64,000 nt of DNA from Desulfosporosinus fructosivorans. Its GTDB lineage: Bacteria; Bacillota; Desulfitobacteriia; Desulfitobacteriales; Desulfitobacteriaceae. The position numbers and the translations under genes are program-made. Below, piece after piece: positions 17,784-25,430 of this stretch. The stretch covers positions 328,453-392,452 of the forward strand of contig NZ_SPQQ01000006.1 in assembly GCF_004766045.1 (NCBI RefSeq), in the 5' to 3' direction. The notes under the pieces are model-generated. The model saw nothing but the letters and a program-made list of their open reading frames with translations, did no database searches and was not told the DNA's origin. Every line of letters begins with the position of its first letter. The first letter of the stretch is position 1.

Positions 17784-19364
17784 TTAGTCCGGCCACAACG
17801 ACTTTAACCGTCCAATCTTAAGTGCAAGAAATAGATTAACTTGATTCTCCAGAGAGGATAGATCACGACCCAAAATCTCCGTTGCCTTTTTGAGACGATA
17901 ACGGAGGGTATTCGGATGAAGATAGAGCCTTTCGCCCGCAGCATTCAGGTCTGTATTGCACGCAAGATACGCTAATAAAGTTTCTTCCAGATTGAGATTA
18001 CTCTCTTTGTCAAATTTAAGGAGAGGACCGAGAACTTCAGAACGGTAGTCTTCCAATTCCTGACGATCTAACCGGTGTAATAAACGCATAATACCAAGGT
18101 CTTGAAAAGAGACTAGACGATGAGGATTATTAAATAGTTGTCCTAATTCGAGCGCGGTCCTTGCTTCTTGAAAGCTTCTGTGCAAATAGCGTGCAGAGTC
18201 ATACAGGTTACCGAGACCGTATTGGAACGGCTGTTTTTCGGGAAGAGTTTTAGTTTTTTTCATGATGGGCTCAAGCAGTTCTAAAGCTTTGCTGTGCCAG
18301 TCTGATTGAGGGAGCATATCCTGAAGTGGAAAAAGTAAAACGACTTGACCATTACGTTCGAGACAAATAGTTTTGGGATGGCATTTATGTATTAGCGTTG
18401 ATATTTCGGTGAATAATTCTTCGAAATTTTCGCGCTCGGCTGAATCGGGATCATAACCGGGTATTTCACCTACAACGACAAAGTGTGGCTTAGTAAAATC
18501 CCACCCCCATAATTTACCCCTGGAAATGATCACTTCCAAGGAATCAAAATTATTGTAGAGCAAATCAAAGAGAAAGTCCCTATAATGTTGGCGTTCACTG
18601 TCTTGAATGCACTGCGTTTTAACAAGTTCAAGTAAGATTAAGGTAGCGGCTTTATAAAGAAAAAATTGTTCGATACTTCCCAAATCTTTTATCGCTGCGG
18701 CAAGTCCTATAAAGCCCAAGACTCCTTCTGGACCCGAAATAGGAAACCAGGTCAGTGGAATTGTTTGGAATCCTTTCTCAGTCCATTGCCCTGTGTTGAA
18801 TGAAGCGTGAGGTGAGGGTAGGTTGGCGGGGGTGCGGGATATTTTTGGGGGTTTAAAGGAGATGGGTGCTAAGGGAAGGGATTTTCCACCTGTCCAACCA
18901 ATAACTTCGAGTTGTTTATTTAATAAGAAGATATCACACCTGAAAATCTCCTGTAAGTTGATTAGAAATGAAAATCCAGATCCATTGGTTAAGTGTTCGG
19001 CGATCATTTGTGAATACTGCTCGCTTGCGGTAAGGATACGACCCAGTTCACAATCTAACCAACCCATCGCCTTTTCGCAGAATATTGACCAAGGAGAAGG
19101 ATATTCTTGTACAAAAAGCAAAGTAATCTGGTCTTTTGAAATTTCCACAGTCAGAGAAATGGCCCCGTTATCGGTGGGATCTAGAGTAATTGCCACCCCT
19201 GCAAAAGGTAAGGAGAAGGTCTGAAGCCCTTGGAAATGAATCGTTTTAATGGATAGATGGGAAATTTGTTGGATAGAGGAGAATGAGTCGCCAATAGGCA
19301 GTAACGATAATTTATTCTGGAGGCGGCCGACAGTAATTGCTTGGGGAAGGTTCGGGTTAGTCAT
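17784..19364 (-). CDS. PucR/CdaR-family transcriptional regulator
   Basis: 526 aa. C-terminal helix-turn-helix typical of PucR (AGERLYLHPNTLRYRLKKA near 480-500) preceded by a GGDEF-like/CdaR region. The N-terminal 150 residues match a purine-catabolism regulator-like sensory region rather than a sugar diacid domain (weak call). Start ATG 19364 has GAGGTGG. It stands alone upstream of the molybdoenzyme operon and is separated from it by a terminator, so it is a likely regulator of that operon or of the decayed gene on its other side (inference). Confidence 0.85.
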   Translation of the reverse strand: MTNPNLPQAITVGRLQNKLSLLPIGDSFSSIQQISHLSIKTIHFQGLQTFSLPFAGVAITLDPTDNGAISLTVEISKDQITLLFVQEYPSPWSIFCEKAMGWLDCELGRILTASEQYSQMIAEHLTNGSGFSFLINLQEIFRCDIFLLNKQLEVIGWTGGKSLPLAPISFKPPKISRTPANLPSPHASFNTGQWTEKGFQTIPLTWFPISGPEGVLGFIGLAAAIKDLGSIEQFFLYKAATLILLELVKTQCIQDSERQHYRDFLFDLLYNNFDSLEVIISRGKLWGWDFTKPHFVVVGEIPGYDPDSAERENFEELFTEISTLIHKCHPKTICLERNGQVVLLFPLQDMLPQSDWHSKALELLEPIMKKTKTLPEKQPFQYGLGNLYDSARYLHRSFQEARTALELGQLFNNPHRLVSFQDLGIMRLLHRLDRQELEDYRSEVLGPLLKFDKESNLNLEETLLAYLACNTDLNAAGERLYLHPNTLRYRLKKATEILGRDLSSLENQVNLFLALKIGRLKSLWPD

Positions 19365-19457
19365 CAGTCCACCTCACTTGATGTAATAGTTTTGCTGTAA
19401 TAAGTTTTGTTACTAACATACTGAAATATACTGAGTATAATATTTTTATTGATCCGG

Positions 19458-19509
19458 ATACGAAGCGTGATGGCTTTTTCTACTCAGTAAAAGCCATCAC
19501 GCTTCGTAT
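19458..19509 (+). repeat. Perfect 21-bp inverted repeat
   Basis: Arms of 21 bases (ATACGAAGCGTGATGGCTTTT and its complement) with a 10-nt loop. A short T-run follows on the plus side only. It starts 2 bases beyond the stop codon of the MttB-like fragment on the minus strand. It may be the leftover terminator of that gene or an operator near the regulator promoter. Confidence 0.7.
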
Positions 19510-19511
19510 TT

Positions 19512-19733
19512 TTACACAGTGAACGTTTTATGCATATATAATTTCAGACTATTTTCAAGTTCCTTATCAATCAGTGTTTCGGAAGAACTTGCTAAAATCT
19601 TCTTAAATTTCTTGTTCGCTCTTATTAAAATATCCTTAGAACCTGAGTTTTGCCAGTCAGTATAGGAAACCCAATCAGAAACCGAAGGCGTCCACCTATC
19701 ACGGAAATGCTCAAAGGTGCTGGAGATATCTAG
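19512..19733 (-). pseudogene. C-terminal remnant of an MttB-like (trimethylamine methyltransferase family) gene
   Basis: Minus-strand reading gives 74 codons ending in TAA, including FEHFRDRWTPSVSDWVSYTDW followed by GSKDILIRANKKFKKIL. This matches the C-terminal signature of the MttB/MtgB methyltransferase superfamily (HFRExWxPxLxDRxxYxxW...ANEKxKEIL). No start codon or ribosome site precedes it, and about 400 N-terminal residues are missing. The fragment ends upstream next to a tandem repeat at 19746. Full-length relatives demethylate methylamines or betaines; this copy cannot be active. Family call is from memory of the motif. Confidence 0.6.
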
Positions 19734-19745
19734 TATAATATAGCT

Positions 19746-19795
19746 AAGTCCTAAATAAGTAAACTATATTAAGTCCTAAATAAGTAAACTATATT
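19746..19795. repeat. Tandem 25-bp direct repeat (two copies)
   Basis: Two identical 25-base units, 19746-19770 and 19771-19795, beginning AAGTCCTAAATAAGT and ending ACTATATT, followed by a partial third start (AAGGTCTAAA). It marks the broken end of the MttB remnant. Confidence 0.85.
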
Positions 19796-19957
19796 AAGGT
19801 CTAAAAGAAAATAAGATAATCGGTTAATGATTAACTGTGGAGTACAAAATAAAAGGGAAAAGTGTAATTATTGTCGAATACTCAACATTGAGACCCTGCA
19901 AAATCACTTACTTAAAAACAACATCCTTGATCATGGAAGGAAGCTGGGAGATGAGCG

Positions 19958-21295
19958 TTGAATTTCAGAATAATAATAGGTCGAATTGTGGGTTTTGCTA
20001 GTACCACCATGAGACGCTGTAATAGTACTTTCTCAGCCATGGTTTTTGCGGGATGTCTTTTTGTGGTCACGATCTATGGATTCGGTTACGTAAGCAGTAT
20101 TGGGATAGAAAATATATATCTCCGTCCAGAGATAGTTGCGGCGATGGGAGTGAATCCCACGTTTGATACTTTTCAGGGATCGATTTTACAGAAAATGGCG
20201 TTTCGGGATCCGAATATTCTACCACTCTATGGCTCCTCTGAAATGTCTTATATCCGAGATTTTCAACCGGCCAGAATTTTTACCCCGGAAACTGGATTTA
20301 CTCCGTTTCTTGTAGGAAAAGGGGGAAACCAAACCTTAATTCATGTTTTGAATTTAGCAGCACTTGGGGAGGAAGCACGGGGACGGAAACTGGCTATTTT
20401 CCTTAGCCCTCAGTGGTTCGGACTAGGAGGGATTCCCCAGTTAACCTTTCAAGGGAATTTTTCGGCGCTACATGCCTATGAGATGCTGAGAGACCCAAGG
20501 CTCTCCTCCGAACTCAAACAAGAAATAGCTAAACGTCTCTTGCAATTTCCAGGAGCTTATAAGGATTTTCCCTTTTTAGAAAAAATGTTGGCAGATCTGG
20601 TACAACCAGACTGGAGTTCCAAGATGACGAGGATCATCTGGGCCTTTCCTACTCAGATGGAATATTCAGCTCTTACTTTCCAAGATGCATATAAAACAAT
20701 AATGAATGTAAATAAACCACCTCTGAACACTGTGTCCCAGCATGCGGGAAGTTCAAAGATACCAAAAGATTCTACATCAAGAGGATTAGCAATCAATAAG
20801 ACGCAGACCTTAATTCAAGGTGAAACTTCAGAGTATTTGCGGTTGGATTGGGCTAAATTACGCACCGAGGCTATTGAGGAAGGAAAAAAGTCATCGAACA
20901 ATAACCCATTTGGAATGGATAATAGGTTTTATCTTGAGCAAATTGCGCCTAAACTTCAGGAACAGAAAGATTCCGATAAAAATGCAAAGCTTTTTCCCTC
21001 TCCGGAGTATGAGGATTTAATACTTTTGATGAAAGTTATGAAAGAGAAGGGAGTGAAGCCCCTTTTTGTCATCCTGCCCATGAATGGACGTTGGTCTGAC
21101 TACACTGGTTTTCCTCGTACGGAACGCCAAGCTTGTTATAAGCTTCTGGCTCAGATGGTTCAGGCTGAAGATTTCCAATTGTCGGATTTTACAGCTCATG
21201 AAAATGATGATTACTATTTGCGCGATCCTTGGCACCTAGCTTGGAAGGGTTGGATTGACGTCAATGAGGCACTTGATCAATTTTATAGGGAATAA
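19958..21295 (+). CDS. DltD-like protein, orphan
   Basis: 445 aa from TTG 19958, GGGAGATGAG upstream. One N-terminal membrane segment (about 25-50), then an extracytoplasmic SGNH-like domain: the nucleophile motif YGSSEMSY near 92-99, VILPMNGRWSDY near 375, and DPWHLAWKGW near the C-terminus with the catalytic Asp/His. DltD takes part in D-alanylation of teichoic acids. The dltA, dltB and dltC genes are not in the window, so this is an orphan copy; it may act on another acylated surface polymer (inference). Confidence 0.8.
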   Translation: MNFRIIIGRIVGFASTTMRRCNSTFSAMVFAGCLFVVTIYGFGYVSSIGIENIYLRPEIVAAMGVNPTFDTFQGSILQKMAFRDPNILPLYGSSEMSYIRDFQPARIFTPETGFTPFLVGKGGNQTLIHVLNLAALGEEARGRKLAIFLSPQWFGLGGIPQLTFQGNFSALHAYEMLRDPRLSSELKQEIAKRLLQFPGAYKDFPFLEKMLADLVQPDWSSKMTRIIWAFPTQMEYSALTFQDAYKTIMNVNKPPLNTVSQHAGSSKIPKDSTSRGLAINKTQTLIQGETSEYLRLDWAKLRTEAIEEGKKSSNNNPFGMDNRFYLEQIAPKLQEQKDSDKNAKLFPSPEYEDLILLMKVMKEKGVKPLFVILPMNGRWSDYTGFPRTERQACYKLLAQMVQAEDFQLSDFTAHENDDYYLRDPWHLAWKGWIDVNEALDQFYRE

Positions 21296-21605
21296 CCGTT
21301 TTGAATCGAGCATATTTGGATTAATACCCGTTAATATTTTTAGTGGGGGAAGATTAATATGCTTTTAAAGGTGTCTGAACTTATCTACTGAAATTTGATC
21401 GAAACACAATAGAAAAATGAGTTACTTTTCTTAATAAGGAAAATTAATTATTCGCAAATTGGTAATAATGCTATAATATAGATATTCTAATGATGGATAA
21501 GTAAAAGCTAGTTGGGACTGACTAATCAATTTTATTAGTATGTCAATGTGTCAGTTTGACAGCTCAGCTTGATTATGACTTATAAATGAGAGGAGGGGCT
21601 AGTGA
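21296..21605. other. Intergenic leader of phoU
   Basis: AT-rich. An extended -10 element TGCTATAAT lies at 21469-21477. A 10-codon ORF at 21359-21391 (MLLKVSELIY) follows a GGGGGA run but is too short to judge. Nothing else recognisable. Confidence 0.4.
21469..21477 (+). promoter_or_regulatory. Extended -10 promoter element of phoU
   Basis: TGCTATAAT matches the extended -10 consensus exactly; the -35 region is weak. About 130 bases upstream of the phoU start. Confidence 0.4.
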
Positions 21606-22265
21606 ATGCCAACTCGCCAGAAATTTGATGAGGACCTAGAGGGACTACGTTTAAATATTTTAGACCTAGGAAAGATGGTTAACCAACGAATTGTTCTTGC
21701 TGTTGAATCCTTGATTAAACAGGATATGGAAATAGCAAAAACTGTTATAATGGGAGATTTAGCAGTCAACGAACTACAAGCAATGATTGAGGAAAAATGT
21801 ATACTTATCATAGCTACTCAGCAGCCTTTTGCCCGCGATTTACGTAAGGTAGTAGCAGGTTTTAAAATCTCCATCTATCTTGAAAGAATGGGCGATTTGT
21901 CAGTCGACATTGCAAAAATAACAGTCCGAATCGGTGAAGATCAATTGATCAAGCCACTTCTTGATATCCCGCGTATGACTGTTTTGGTCGAAGAAATGGT
22001 TAACCTTGGGCTCCAAGCATATGTCCAAGAGGATTGCAAGACCGCTGCGGAGATGGCTGCAATTGATGATGAAATAGACGAGATATATTCTAGTGTTTTT
22101 GGAGAACTGTTGGGCATTATGATGAAAAATCCTTCGCAGGTAACTCAGGCTAATCACTTACTTTTTGTCTGTCGTTTTCTTGAGCGCCTTGGAGACTACT
22201 GTACAAATATTGCTGAAGAGATTATCTATATCTGTACTGGAAAAAGATTGAATCTAAACGAATAA
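21606..22265 (+). CDS. phoU: Phosphate uptake regulator PhoU
   Basis: 219 aa, two three-helix PhoU repeats (about 10-100 and 115-205). Motifs match the family: ARDLRKVVAGFKISIYLERMGD in the first repeat and LLFVCRFLERLGDYCTNIAEEI in the second, both holding the E/D metal-binding clusters. The ATG has GAGGAGGGG upstream. PhoU represses PhoR signalling and modulates the Pst transporter. No pst or phoR genes lie beside it here, so it is a stand-alone copy. Followed by a 24-bp perfect inverted repeat. Confidence 0.93.
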   Translation: MPTRQKFDEDLEGLRLNILDLGKMVNQRIVLAVESLIKQDMEIAKTVIMGDLAVNELQAMIEEKCILIIATQQPFARDLRKVVAGFKISIYLERMGDLSVDIAKITVRIGEDQLIKPLLDIPRMTVLVEEMVNLGLQAYVQEDCKTAAEMAAIDDEIDEIYSSVFGELLGIMMKNPSQVTQANHLLFVCRFLERLGDYCTNIAEEIIYICTGKRLNLNE

Positions 22266-22278
22266 GAAGCGCAACTAT

Positions 22279-22330
22279 CGAGAACATAATAAAGAACTGA
22301 CTTAAAAGTCAGTTCTTTATTATGTTCTCG
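22279..22330. terminator. 24-bp perfect inverted repeat behind phoU
   Basis: Arms of 24 bases starting CGAGAACATAATAAAGAACT, loop TAAA. Termination is likely through the inner stem and its TTCTTTATTAT side. Unusually long and perfect for a bacterial terminator. Confidence 0.6.
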
Positions 22331-22477
22331 ATTACTCCTTGTAAATGATCTTTGGGTGAACGAGATCACATGAAGGTTGAAGTATTGTGATTCAAGACAC
22401 ACTCTAGGAATAGTATTCTTGTTAGAATGACTCCAGATGGTGAAAGTAGCGAACAATAAATTTCTGGGGGAATATGT

Positions 22478-23077
22478 ATGAAGGATTCAGGATTTCAGAT
22501 TGAACATTGTCGCTCAAATTGTCCAAAATCTGCTCGAAATTGGCAGAACCTTAATGAACTGCTGACCAAAAATCTAACCGCCTTGAACTTACATCAATCG
22601 ATTGCAGATAAGTTTAGTCCTGTCCTTCATCATCATATTCCAAAGATTTGTCTAGCGGGATGTCCCAACGGATGTTCCCATCCGAATATCAAAGATTTTG
22701 GAATTTCAGGATATGTCACGCCACTAATCACAGAAGTTCCGTGTATAGGCTGTAATGAATGTGTCCGTTCTTGCCTAGAAAAGGCCATCACTTGGAATCC
22801 AAGCGGGATCGTTATTGACCCGGACCGCTGTCTTTCCTGTGGAGATTGTCAACATGTCTGTCCCTCTGGGACGTTGACAGAAGGAGAAACTGGATGGACG
22901 TTGCGTTCAGGTGGTCGAGTAGGGCGACATCCTCAATTTGCCAAACCCGCTGGACAAGTTCAAACAGATGAAGAAGTATTGACCTGGATTTCAGATACCA
23001 TACATCGCTATATTGAAAATGGAAAAACTCAAGAGAGATTAACACACTTTCTTGAACGTGAGCAAACCTTAGTCTAG
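22478..23077 (+). CDS. AsrC/sulfite reductase-like 4Fe-4S protein, short form
   Basis: 199 aa. N-terminal half: HCRSNCPKS (about 10-18) and CLAGCPNGCSHPNIKDFGISG (about 58-78), which resembles the siroheme/[4Fe-4S] half-site of dissimilatory/anaerobic sulfite reductases. Then an inserted ferredoxin domain with CIGCNECVRSC and CLSCGDCQHVC and a short C-terminal region like AsrC (GRVGRHPQFA). It is much shorter than AsrC because the N-terminal domain is missing. Possibly an electron-transfer or siroheme-sensing protein (inference). Its end overlaps the convergent Crp/Fnr gene by 9 bp. Confidence 0.7.
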   Translation: MKDSGFQIEHCRSNCPKSARNWQNLNELLTKNLTALNLHQSIADKFSPVLHHHIPKICLAGCPNGCSHPNIKDFGISGYVTPLITEVPCIGCNECVRSCLEKAITWNPSGIVIDPDRCLSCGDCQHVCPSGTLTEGETGWTLRSGGRVGRHPQFAKPAGQVQTDEEVLTWISDTIHRYIENGKTQERLTHFLEREQTLV

Positions 23078-23788
23078 GGCTACACGCGAATTTGCTGCCC
23101 GCTCGTGAATCCAGAAACGCAAATTTTCAACATCGACAACGGTAATTGCCTTTTTCTCTATCTTAATTATCTTCGCTTTTTTCAATTCGCCCAAAATACG
23201 ACTAACTGACTCTCGAGCCAGACTGCACATTCCTGCTAATTCTGTCGCGGATAGGGGAATAGTAATTAAGACACCGTTATTTGAAGGCTGTCCGTGGACA
23301 TGGGCTAGGGCAAATAGTTTGGCTCCTAAGCGCAAACGAGCATCCCCCAGTGAAAGATTTCTAATTTGTCGGTATGAACGACGTAAATCCAAAGCGAGTT
23401 CGCGGTAAAAAATCCACAACACGGAGGGATTGCTTTCTAGATAGCGCATTAATATTTGCCGATCTAGGGCCAAAACTTCGGTCTCCTCCATACAAAGTGC
23501 CGCATGGGGGTAAAGTTTTCCGTCTAAAACAATTTCAGGAAAAAAGGCTGGGGGACTAAGTACCCGAATAATCTTTTCAGAAAACTCACCCATTAATGAC
23601 AAACGAATTCTACCGGAGACGAGAAAATACACAGTATTCCCTTCATCGTCCGAGAAATAAAGATATTGTTTAGGTGCGTAATGACGTAATCTGCCATGCG
23701 CTAAGCAGAAATCAACAAAATCAGGTGGCAGAGAACCTGAGAAAAGTTTGCGTTCAAGAATTTCGCGAATTTGCAGCTCTTTAGACAC
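23069..23788 (-). CDS. Crp/Fnr-family transcriptional regulator
   Basis: 239 aa. N-terminal cyclic-nucleotide-binding-like beta barrel (about 20-130), a long dimer helix, and a C-terminal winged helix with LSATELAGMCSLARESVSRILGELKK as recognition motif near 185-210. The N-terminal cysteine cluster of FNR is absent, so oxygen sensing through an FNR-type cluster is not indicated. The gene is convergent with, and overlaps, the AsrC-like gene, so it does not share its promoter. Effector unknown; CprK-like regulators of related organisms belong to this family. Confidence 0.87.
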   Translation of the reverse strand: MSKELQIREILERKLFSGSLPPDFVDFCLAHGRLRHYAPKQYLYFSDDEGNTVYFLVSGRIRLSLMGEFSEKIIRVLSPPAFFPEIVLDGKLYPHAALCMEETEVLALDRQILMRYLESNPSVLWIFYRELALDLRRSYRQIRNLSLGDARLRLGAKLFALAHVHGQPSNNGVLITIPLSATELAGMCSLARESVSRILGELKKAKIIKIEKKAITVVDVENLRFWIHERAANSRVALD

Positions 23789-23926
23789 TTTATCCCTCCG
23801 TTGGTAATAAATTTGTATTGTTCATTATAACACGCTTACTAATCTCAATTTAGGCATATGAATTCTTTTACTGGGAAAACTAACTTTAGGTTCGCGATAT
23901 TCTGACTTTGAGAGGAAGGATATACT

Positions 23927-24052
23927 ATGGGCACCCGCAAAAAGGTTTCGAGAGCAAAATCTCCTGTTTCCCTTAGAGACCCACATTATACTGAGTTTGA
24001 CACGCATAAAGAGCGAAATATTCAAAAACCTCTACCTCGTAATACTCCATAA
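23927..24052 (+). CDS. Small basic protein, 41 aa
   Basis: ATG 23927 with GAGGAAGGA seven bases upstream; 41 codons beginning MGTRKKVSRAKSPVS and ending in PRNTP. Lys/Arg-rich, no cysteine, no signal sequence. Followed by an intrinsic terminator 31 bp later, which supports an independent small gene. Not recognised; could be a spore-associated or nucleic-acid-binding peptide, but nothing proves it. Confidence 0.5.
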   Translation: MGTRKKVSRAKSPVSLRDPHYTEFDTHKERNIQKPLPRNTP

Positions 24053-24083
24053 GCTTAAGGAAAAGTGTAGTAGTGAGTGTACT

Positions 24084-24112
24084 AGACCAACTGATGATCA
24101 GTTGGTCTTTTG
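24084..24112 (+). terminator. Intrinsic terminator
   Basis: AGACCAACTGAT / ATCAGTTGGTCT hairpin followed by TTTT, behind the 41-aa ORF. Confidence 0.75.
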
Positions 24113-24203
24113 AATGAATACTTGAAGAATTCTTGCTTTTGCTGAGGAACCTGCTATTGCAGCAATGACAACAAAGTCCCAGAAACTGTAAGACAGCTCC
24201 GAT

Positions 24204-24232
24204 TTGACAATAAATGTTTAGCTATCTATTAA
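24204..24232 (+). promoter_or_regulatory. Candidate gap promoter
   Basis: TTGACA at 24204-24209 and TATTAA at 24227-24232 with 17-bp spacing. The -10 overlaps the palindrome at 24231-24257. Confidence 0.5.
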
Positions 24233-24257
24233 CTTGCAAAGTCATGCTTTGCAAGTT
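24231..24257. promoter_or_regulatory. Palindrome at the gap transcription start, operator or attenuator
   Basis: AACTTGCAAAG, TCATG, CTTTGCAAGTT: perfect 11-bp arms followed by TTTTC. If the promoter at 24204 is right, the palindrome covers the start site and would be a well-placed operator; the T-run also allows a terminator reading for transcripts coming from upstream. Confidence 0.45.
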
Positions 24258-24400
24258 TTCCTCGTCTTTAGGGAACAACTATATTGTAAATAAACATAAA
24301 AAAAGAAGGGATTCGGTGTATTTGCACAGAATGATGTTTATCATAGGCATAAATCTGTGCTTTATCCGGGATGACCGGATTATTAAAAGGAGGTTTACCA

Positions 24401-25411
24401 ATGAGTTTAAAAGTAGCAATTAATGGTTTCGGTAGAATTGGTCGTCTTACACTTCGTGCAGCTCTAAATCAATCCCTCCCTTTCGAAGTAGTTGCCATCA
24501 ATGACTTAGCAAGTCCAGATTTATTAGCCCACTTATTCAAGTATGATTCCGTCCACGGAGTTCTTCCTAATTCTGTGGAAGTTGACGGAAGCACAATGAT
24601 TATTGATGGGAAACGCATAGAAATTTTTGCCGAAAAGAGCCCTTTAGATTTACCTTGGGCAAAACTTGGAGTCGATATTGTCATTGAATCAACAGGCCGT
24701 TTTACAAAACGTGACGCTGCAGCGCAACATCTTACTGCAGGAGCTAAAAAAGTCGTGATCTCTGCTCCAGCTAAAGATGAAGATATTACGATTGTTATGG
24801 GAGTCAATGACGATAAATATGATCCTCTCAAGCACCATATTATTTCAAATGCTTCCTGCACAACGAACTGCCTTGCTCCTGTCGCAAAAATCTTACTCGA
24901 TTCTTTCGGAATTGAACAAGGATTTATGACAACGACTCATGCAGTCACAGGTGACCAAAGGATCACAGACCTGGAACACTCAGATTGGCGTCGATCCAGG
25001 GCAGCTTATCAATCCATGATCCCAACGACGACGGGTGCTGCCAAAGCGGTTACTCTTGTTTTACCAGAATTAGCTGGTAAAATGAATGGACTTGCTGTTC
25101 GGGTCCCTACTCCGAATGTTTCCTTGGTTGATCTTGTCGCTAATTTAACCAAGCCAACAACTAAGGAAGAAGTCAACGCCAAGTTGCGTGAAGCGGCTGA
25201 TGGTAAGCTGAAGGGAATCCTCGAGTATACTGAGTTACCTTTAGTCTCGCATGACTTTAATGGTAACCCAGCCAGCTCCATAGTGGATGCATTATCGACC
25301 ATGATGATCGGAGATCGTATGGTTAAAGTTCTGGCTTGGTACGATAACGAATGGGGTTATTCAAATCGCATTTTAGATTTAGTGAAGCTTATTGTAGCTA
25401 AAGGTCTGTAA
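24401..25411 (+). CDS. gap: Glyceraldehyde-3-phosphate dehydrogenase, type I
   Basis: 336 aa from ATG 24401 with AAAGGAGG upstream; an earlier ATG at 24371 is in frame but unnecessary. INGFGRIGR for NAD binding, Asp35 (VVAINDLAS) favouring NAD+, catalytic Cys153 in SNASCTTNCLAP, and WYDNEWGYSNR near the end. Catalyses the phosphorylating oxidation of glyceraldehyde-3-phosphate. It precedes pyk by 19 bp and the two are probably one transcript; pgk and tpi are not next to it, an uncommon pairing. The 140-base leader contains further stems (GCACAGA / TCTGTGC at 24324 and 24354). Confidence 0.96.
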   Translation: MSLKVAINGFGRIGRLTLRAALNQSLPFEVVAINDLASPDLLAHLFKYDSVHGVLPNSVEVDGSTMIIDGKRIEIFAEKSPLDLPWAKLGVDIVIESTGRFTKRDAAAQHLTAGAKKVVISAPAKDEDITIVMGVNDDKYDPLKHHIISNASCTTNCLAPVAKILLDSFGIEQGFMTTTHAVTGDQRITDLEHSDWRRSRAAYQSMIPTTTGAAKAVTLVLPELAGKMNGLAVRVPTPNVSLVDLVANLTKPTTKEEVNAKLREAADGKLKGILEYTELPLVSHDFNGNPASSIVDALSTMMIGDRMVKVLAWYDNEWGYSNRILDLVKLIVAKGL

Positions 25412-25430
25412 ACAGGGAGGGATTGGCTCC

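Noticed and set aside
17700..17784. Possible fourth full copy of the dispersed repeat on the minus strand
   Set aside because: Only 11 bases (TCTCACGATTG) match exactly and they form part of a local GTGAGAT/ATCTCAC hairpin, so chance or independent origin is likely.
21359..21391. 10-codon ORF before phoU with GGGGGA upstream
   Set aside because: Too short to support, and no attenuator structure is visible next to it.
23825..24025. Minus-strand ORF of 66 codons
   Set aside because: Overlaps the better supported 41-codon plus-strand ORF, which has a strong ribosome site and a terminator.
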